Shown here piece by piece: positions 7,074 to 11,147 of a stretch of 11,147 nt of DNA. Under the pieces are notes generated by a model. That model was not told the origin of the DNA and made no database searches. It worked only from the letters and a program-made list of their open reading frames with translations. Source of the stretch: Desulfobulbaceae bacterium UBA2262 (GTDB lineage: Bacteria > Desulfobacterota > Desulfobulbia > Desulfobulbales > Desulfurivibrionaceae); NCBI GenBank assembly GCA_002347185.1, contig DDXK01000136.1:5210-16356 (forward strand), given 5' to 3'. Numbering within the stretch: position 1 is the first letter of the stretch; every line of letters starts with the position of its first letter. Both the position numbers and the translations under genes were made by a program.

Positions 7074-7943
7074 TCAGAAATTTTCTTTGAAGGAACAGCG
7101 GCGGCAGAGGGGCTCCACCGCCCGGCGCCGGGAAAAGCCCTGGCGAATGGCGGCGGCGCGCGGGCCGGCCACGATTTCGTCAAGGGGGTGGCGCAGGATG
7201 TTGCCCAAGGGGATGTCCGCCTCGGCGTCCAGGCAGCAGGGGACCACGGTGCCGTCCACCAGGATGGCGATATGGTCCTTGAGGCCGTGGCAGTAGCCGC
7301 CCGCTCCCAGATCTGGCCCGGGCGCGTGGGGCCAGGTGAAGGTGGGGTTCTGGCTCAGGAAGATCCCGGGGGCCAGAGTGAGGCCCTGGCCCGGGGTGAG
7401 CCGGTCCGCCAGGGGGAAGGGGAGCGCGAAAAAGGATTCCAGCCGGCTGAGGATCGCTTCGTTGGGGCGCTCCGGTCCGGCGTTTTCCCCCCTGGCCGTG
7501 TTCCAGAGCCGGAGACTGACATAGGGTCTGCCCCGGCCGCGCACCTCCCCGATAAAGGCGAAAATCCCGCCCAGATACCCGTCAAGGCTCACGCCTTTCT
7601 CTCCTCCCGCAAAGCTGTGCAGGGAGATGTTGACCTGCCGCAGCCCTTCGCTCCCGAGCAGCACTTCGTTTTTTTGTGCAAGCAGGGTGCCGTTGGTGGT
7701 CAGGTTCACCTTGAGGCCGTGTCTCTGGCACAGGGCCAGGATTTCGGCAAGCTCGGGGTGGAGCAGGGGTTCGCCCAGCACGTGCAGACAGAGATGGTCG
7801 GTGTGCTCCCTGACCCTGGCGATGATTGCCGCAAAGGTCGCCGGAGCCATGCAGGCCTTGGCGCGAAGGCTCTGGGGGCAGAAGGGGCAGGAGAGGTTGC
7901 AGCGGTTGGTGATCTCGATGTAGATTTTCTTGAATTTTTTCAT
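7074..7943 (-). CDS. Radical SAM protein with SPASM-type C-terminal cluster domain
   Basis: A 289-aa cytoplasmic radical SAM enzyme. The [4Fe-4S]-SAM motif is at the extreme N-terminus: YIEITNRCNLSCPFC gives C15, C19, C22. HVLGEPLLHPEL and KVNLTTNGTLL follow as core strands, then VNISLHSF and VSLRLWN. The C-terminal part has further cysteines, C218 (GYCHGL), C236/C237 (VPCC), and C280/C283 (CRRC), after ILVDGTVVPCC, the usual SPASM/twitch pattern for an auxiliary iron-sulfur cluster. SPASM enzymes often modify peptides or act as maturases, but no precursor-peptide gene is evident nearby and this short form is of unknown function. ATG 7943 was chosen because the motif normally begins within about 15 residues of the start; the 86 in-frame codons upstream look like untranslated lower-GC DNA. 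No clear Shine-Dalgarno sequence precedes it. It is divergent from rnhA and convergent with the transporter. Confidence 0.88.
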   Translation of the reverse strand: MKKFKKIYIEITNRCNLSCPFCPQSLRAKACMAPATFAAIIARVREHTDHLCLHVLGEPLLHPELAEILALCQRHGLKVNLTTNGTLLAQKNEVLLGSEGLRQVNISLHSFAGGEKGVSLDGYLGGIFAFIGEVRGRGRPYVSLRLWNTARGENAGPERPNEAILSRLESFFALPFPLADRLTPGQGLTLAPGIFLSQNPTFTWPHAPGPDLGAGGYCHGLKDHIAILVDGTVVPCCLDAEADIPLGNILRHPLDEIVAGPRAAAIRQGFSRRRAVEPLCRRCSFKENF

Positions 7944-8205
7944 GGCGGAGTAGGGTCTGGTGCGCCAGACTACGGCAGAAGGCGGCTCCCGGCAAGCGGA
8001 AAATGATGGACTCGTAAATTCATCAAAAAACACAAAGGTCCGTGACACAAAATTAAAAACATACGAAGCGAAAAAAGATGTCGTCGCGCCTTTTTGCGAT
8101 GTCAGCAAAAATGGAGCGGATTCCGTTGAATTTTTCCCCGGGCTTGTGTACAGACAGGCGGAGCAGGCGCACTTCGCGCTGACGAGAAAAGGAAAGCACA
8201 AAAAA
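7944..8205. promoter_or_regulatory. Lower-GC divergent intergenic region between the radical SAM/SPASM gene and rnhA
   Basis: These 262 bases hold about 47 % GC from 7981 on, against roughly 65 % in the genes, with many A and T runs. Toward rnhA, TTGAAT (8126-8131) and TACAGA (8149-8154) are separated by 17 bases, a weak -35/-10 pair. Toward the radical SAM gene, TTGTGT (8050-8045) and TTTGAT (8027-8022) are also separated by 17 bases, also weak. AAGGA (8189-8193) with an A-rich spacer is the likely ribosome site of rnhA. GATGTC occurs twice (8077-8082 and 8098-8103). Reading frames stay open across the region on both strands but show no protein-like features. Confidence 0.5.
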
Positions 8206-8910
8206 ATGGCGGCAAAAAAATTCTATGCCATCGCCGTGGGCCGCAGGCCCGGCATCTACGAGAACTGGCCAGAGGCCCAGGCCCAGGTCCTGGGCTTCCA
8301 GGGGGCAAAGTACAAGGGCTTTCCCACCAGGGCCGAGGCCGAGGCCTGGCTGGAAAAGCCCATCTTCCGCGCCTCCGCTCCCGGCGGCAGGAAAACCTCG
8401 GCCAGAACCGCCCCCCCGGTCAATACCGGGGCCAGCTCCGGGGAGGAGGGGGTGCAGATCTACACCGATGGCGGCAGCCGTTTCAATCCGGGACCCGGGG
8501 GCTACGGCGTCGTCCAGCTGTACAGGGGGGAGCGCATCGAGCGCTCCGGCGGCTTCCGGCTTACCACCAACAACCGCATGGAGCTGATGGCCTGCATCGT
8601 GGCCCTGAGTGAACTGGAGTACCGCGACCAGCCGGTGGCCCTCTATTCCGACTCCAGCTATGTGGTAAACGGCATCAGCAGGGGCTGGGCCAGGAGCTGG
8701 CAGAAACGGGGCTGGATCAAGGCGGACCGGCAGCCCGCCGTCAACCCGGATCTTTGGGCCCAGCTGCTCAGGCTGGTGGACGAACTGCAGGTGACCTTCC
8801 ACTGGGTCCGGGGCCACAGCGGTCATCCCCTGAACGAACGCTGCGACGAGTTGGCCGTCGCCTTTTCCCGGCGGACCGATCTGCCCGAAGATCCGGGCTA
8901 CAGGGGCTAG
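8206..8910 (+). CDS. rnhA: Ribonuclease HI with N-terminal viroplasmin-type hybrid-binding domain
   Basis: A 234-aa enzyme that cuts the RNA strand of RNA:DNA hybrids, such as R-loops and leftover primers, in the cytoplasm. Residues about 4-50 are the caulimovirus viroplasmin-like hybrid-binding domain (KKFYAIAVGRRPGIY, AKYKGFPTRAEAEAW), as in eukaryotic RNase H1 and some bacteria; this is longer than E. coli RnhA (155 aa), which lacks it. A low-complexity linker (about 52-82) leads to the catalytic domain. The acidic quartet is complete: D88 (YTDGG), E126 (NRMEL), D149 (SDSSY), D214 (NERCDELA), with the flexible-loop H204 (RGHSGH). ATG 8206 begins right at the first domain and has AAGGA at 8189-8193; an in-frame open stretch back to 7960 is low-GC and unlike protein. 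The next gene begins five bases after its stop, so the two are probably co-translated. Confidence 0.95.
   Translation: MAAKKFYAIAVGRRPGIYENWPEAQAQVLGFQGAKYKGFPTRAEAEAWLEKPIFRASAPGGRKTSARTAPPVNTGASSGEEGVQIYTDGGSRFNPGPGGYGVVQLYRGERIERSGGFRLTTNNRMELMACIVALSELEYRDQPVALYSDSSYVVNGISRGWARSWQKRGWIKADRQPAVNPDLWAQLLRLVDELQVTFHWVRGHSGHPLNERCDELAVAFSRRTDLPEDPGYRG
8902..8906 (+). promoter_or_regulatory. Ribosome binding site inside the end of rnhA
   Basis: AGGGG at 8902-8906 lies within the last codons of rnhA, nine bases before ATG 8916. Ribosomes finishing rnhA would end on this site, which supports translational coupling and the choice of 8916 as start. Confidence 0.65.
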
Positions 8911-8915
8911 CCGGC

Positions 8916-10046
8916 ATGGGCGCGGACAAGGAACGCCTGCGCCGCCTCTGGCTCAGGCAGCTGCACGTCGAGTTCCGGCAGCTCTGCTGGCTCTATCGCC
9001 TGCCGCTTTCCCCGCCGATTTTCGAACTCAGCGAGGGCCGGAGCCGGGCCGGCTCCTGGTCGCCCGGCTTCGACACCCTGGCCATCGCCTCCTGGCTCAT
9101 CGAGGAGCATGACTGGGACGTGGTGGTGGAGGTGCTGAAGCACGAGCTCTGCCACCAGTATGTCCAGCAGGTGCTGGGTCGCGGCGCCGAGGCGCCGCAT
9201 GGCCCGGCCTTTCAGGAGGCCTGCGACCGGCTGGGTCTCCACCCCGATTTCCGCTCCGCCTCGGGAGAAATTCCGCGCCTGTTGCGGGGCGGGGGTGGCC
9301 GGGCCGGGGAGGCCCCCATCCTCGCCCGGGTGGAAAAGCTCTTCGCCCTGGCCGGCAGCGCCAACGAACACGAGGCCGCCCTGGCCATGGAGAAGGCCAA
9401 CGCCCTGCTCCGCAAGCACAACCTGGAGCGGCTCTCCGCCCGGCAGCCCGCCGAGTACGACTATCTGATCCTCGATCCGGGCAAAAAGCGTCTTTCCGCC
9501 CAGTGGCGGGCGATCGCCGCCATCCTCAAGGATTTTTTTCATGTCAAGGTAGTGCTTGTCCGGCGCTTCGAGGCGCGCAGCGGCGAAAGCCGCCCGGTCG
9601 TCGAACTGACCGGCGCCAGGGAGAACCTGGCCGTGGCCGAATATGTCGCCTTCTTTCTCGAAAAGCGCCTGGCCGAGCTCTGGGCGCGCTACCGTCGCCA
9701 AACCGGCGCTTCCGGCCGGGAGAAGGCTTCCTACACGTTGGGGGTGCTCAAGGGTTTTCGGGCCAGGCTTGCCCGCCAGGAAGAGGCGGCGGCCGCGGCG
9801 GAGGGCCAGGCGGCCGGGGAGGGCGCCCTGATCCGCGCCGGCGACCCTGGCCTGCTTCATTACTATCGGGCCAGGTATCCAAGGCTGCGGGTGATGCGGG
9901 CGGCCGGGCTGATGGTCCATGAGGATTCCTACGAGGCAGGCCGGCGGGAGGGCGGGCGGCTCATCCTCCACAAGGGGGTCGGCGCGGCAAAGCAGGCCGG
10001 AGAGGGGAAGGGCGGCGGTCTGCTCGCCTGGCCGCCGCAATCCTAG
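8916..10046 (+). CDS. SprT-like zinc metallopeptidase fused to a DUF2786 domain
   Basis: A 376-aa protein joining two recognisable parts. Residues 1-110 are SprT-like: the zinc site HELCH (76-80) carries the catalytic Glu77 and is followed 14 residues later by His95 in HGPAF, the third ligand of SprT/Spartan-type proteases. Residues about 137-175 are a DUF2786 domain (VEKLFALAGSANEHEAALAM to RKHNLERL), common in phage and bacterial proteins of unknown function. The rest (176-376) resembles the region that usually follows DUF2786, including SYTLGVLKGFRARL, then an Ala/Glu-rich stretch and a basic Gly-rich tail. No signal peptide or membrane segment is seen, so it is cytoplasmic. Spartan relatives cleave proteins crosslinked to DNA; whether this one does is inference. 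It starts five bases after rnhA with its ribosome site inside rnhA. Domain calls are confident, function is not known. Confidence 0.85.
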   Translation: MGADKERLRRLWLRQLHVEFRQLCWLYRLPLSPPIFELSEGRSRAGSWSPGFDTLAIASWLIEEHDWDVVVEVLKHELCHQYVQQVLGRGAEAPHGPAFQEACDRLGLHPDFRSASGEIPRLLRGGGGRAGEAPILARVEKLFALAGSANEHEAALAMEKANALLRKHNLERLSARQPAEYDYLILDPGKKRLSAQWRAIAAILKDFFHVKVVLVRRFEARSGESRPVVELTGARENLAVAEYVAFFLEKRLAELWARYRRQTGASGREKASYTLGVLKGFRARLARQEEAAAAAEGQAAGEGALIRAGDPGLLHYYRARYPRLRVMRAAGLMVHEDSYEAGRREGGRLILHKGVGAAKQAGEGKGGGLLAWPPQS

Positions 10047-10064
10047 AGGAGAGGGGCGCCGGCC

Positions 10065-11147
10065 TCAGGGGGGGGCCGTTTCCGCGCCGAGGATTTTCTC
10101 GAGAGCCCAGCGCATTTCCTCGATCTTGTAGGGTTTGGGGACCACGCCGCTGAAGCCGTAGGCCCTGTGGTTGGCCATGATCGGGTCGTTGGCGTAGCCG
10201 CTGGAAACGATGGCCTTGAGGCCGGGATCGATGCGGAGCAGGTGTTCCATGGCCTCCTTGCCGCCCATGCCGCCGGGGATGGTGAGGTCCATGATCACCG
10301 CGGCAAAGGGCCTTTTTTCGGCCAGTGCCTCCCGGTAGCGGCGGATCGCCTCGGCTCCGTCCGCCACCGTCGCGGTTTCGTAGCCGAAAAAGCCGAGCAT
10401 CTCGCTGGCCGCTTCCCTGATCATCGCCTCGTCGTCCATGATCAGGATGCGGCCCCGGCCCGAGGTTGAGGCCGCCGGGGCAGGGGCGGGAAGGTGCGGG
10501 GATTTTTCCGTGGCCTGCAGGTAGATGGTGAAGGTGGTGCCCTTGCCCACCTCCGAATCCACCGTGATCTGGCCCTCGTGCTTCTTGATGATGGAGTAGG
10601 CGATGGCCAGGCCCAGGCCGTTGCCGGTCTGCTTGCTGGTGAAGTAGGGGTCGAAGATCTTGTCCAGATGCGCGCGGGGAATGCCGTGGCCGCAATCTTC
10701 CACCGCGATCTGCACGTATCTGCCCTCTGGCATGGCCAGCAGGTTGTGGTGGGCAATGAGGATGTTGCGGGCCCAGATGCTGACGCTGCCCCCCTCGGGC
10801 ATGGCCTGGGCCGCGTTGAGGGTCAGGTTCTGGATCACCTGGCTGAGCTGCCCCGTGTCCGCCTCGATGGGCCAGAGATCGTCGGGCAGATCGTATTCGC
10901 ACCGCACGTTGGCGCCGAGGAGGGCAAAGGAGGCGGAATCCCTGATCAGCTCGTTGACGGTGGCGGCCTTCTTGATGGGGGCCCCGCCCTTGGCGAAGGT
11001 GAGCAGCTGCTGGGTCAGGCTTTTTGCCTGCAGGGAGGCCTTTTCCGTTTCCAGCAGGCGCTGGTAGGCCTTGTCCTGCGGGTTGATGTAGAGCTTGGCC
11101 AGGGAGATGTTGCCCAGGATGCCGGTGAGCAGGTTGTTGAAGTCGTG
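10065..11147 (-). CDS. Hybrid sensor histidine kinase with C-terminal receiver (5' truncated)
   Basis: The 3' part of a gene whose start lies right of the window; 360 codons are visible and the frame is open from the edge. The first visible codon is the phosphoacceptor His of the H-box (HDFNNLLTGILGN). The ATPase domain follows with N-box NLTLNAAQAMPEGG, G1 DCGHGIP, F-box FDPYFTSK and G2 GNGLGLAIAYSI. After a Pro/Ala-rich linker comes a receiver domain (about 232-355 of the visible part) with the acidic pair in MDDEA, the phosphorylated Asp287 in MDLTIPGGMGG and the conserved Lys in PKPY. The protein therefore autophosphorylates and passes phosphate to its own receiver, from which a partner would take it; there is no output domain after the receiver. 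The sensory part that would reveal the signal is missing. It is convergent with the SprT-like gene (18 bp between stops). Confidence 0.95.
   Translation of the reverse strand, partial: HDFNNLLTGILGNISLAKLYINPQDKAYQRLLETEKASLQAKSLTQQLLTFAKGGAPIKKAATVNELIRDSASFALLGANVRCEYDLPDDLWPIEADTGQLSQVIQNLTLNAAQAMPEGGSVSIWARNILIAHHNLLAMPEGRYVQIAVEDCGHGIPRAHLDKIFDPYFTSKQTGNGLGLAIAYSIIKKHEGQITVDSEVGKGTTFTIYLQATEKSPHLPAPAPAASTSGRGRILIMDDEAMIREAASEMLGFFGYETATVADGAEAIRRYREALAEKRPFAAVIMDLTIPGGMGGKEAMEHLLRIDPGLKAIVSSGYANDPIMANHRAYGFSGVVPKPYKIEEMRWALEKILGAETAPP

Noticed and set aside
5988..8006. A 672-codon + strand frame over the transporter and the radical SAM/SPASM gene
   Set aside because: It is an out-of-frame shadow of the transporter and then an antisense shadow of the next gene; the product is Arg/Gly/Pro-rich.
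7960..8205. An N-terminal extension of rnhA from GTG 7960
   Set aside because: It has no ribosome site and a low-GC composition without protein features, and the known hybrid-binding domain starts right after ATG 8206.
8053..8826. A 257-codon - strand frame opposite rnhA
   Set aside because: rnhA on the + strand has all catalytic residues; the antisense product has no motif.
8907..10040. A 377-codon - strand frame opposite the SprT-like gene
   Set aside because: The + strand frame carries the HELCH zinc motif and DUF2786; the antisense product is a compositional shadow.
1..11147. Mobile elements, CRISPR arrays, tRNA or rRNA genes, toxin-antitoxin or defence modules
   Set aside because: No transposase or integrase motifs, no regularly spaced repeats, no cloverleaf-like or ribosomal sequence, and no small gene pairs were seen; all sizeable coding space is explained by the listed genes.

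Overview
The window is GC-rich (roughly 65 % in genes) bacterial chromosomal DNA. The order clpX-lon, a lon-linked mltG, an OFA-family transporter, two radical SAM enzymes and a hybrid sensor kinase with the receiver motif DLTIPGGMGG together suggest a Desulfobacterota (former Deltaproteobacteria) genome, perhaps Desulfobulbales. That placement is inference from gene content and protein style. I see no phage, insertion sequence, integrase, CRISPR array, tRNA or rRNA, so this looks like ordinary chromosome rather than an acquired island.

Left block (1-4008, + strand): the 3' end of clpX, complete lon, and complete mltG, closely spaced (43 and 39 bp gaps) and probably co-transcribed. This links ATP-dependent protein quality control (ClpX unfoldase, Lon protease) to a membrane lytic transglycosylase that ends nascent peptidoglycan strands. 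mltG ends inside a CTAG palindrome that also supplies the stop codon of the next, convergent gene.

Middle block (4005-7943): a 500-aa radical SAM protein with a cobalamin-binding-like N-terminus and a TPR-like tail (- strand); a 256-bp divergent intergenic region; a 428-aa OFA-family MFS transporter (+ strand); and a 289-aa radical SAM/SPASM protein (- strand), convergent with the transporter. The intergenic region holds a good sigma70-type promoter for the transporter, a terminator-like hairpin in its leader, and a long two-part inverted repeat with ACCCGG boxes. Substrates of these three proteins cannot be read from sequence.

Right block (7944-11147): a lower-GC (about 47 %) divergent regulatory region; then rnhA (RNase HI with an N-terminal viroplasmin-type RNA:DNA-hybrid-binding domain) followed after 5 bp by a SprT-like zinc-protease/DUF2786 fusion, a probable translationally coupled pair. 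Convergent to these is the 3' part of a hybrid sensor histidine kinase, cut by the window edge exactly at its H-box histidine.

No clearly new multi-gene system is visible. The best leads are the rnhA + SprT/DUF2786 pair, the attenuator-like leader of the transporter gene, and the unassigned B12-like/radical SAM/TPR protein.
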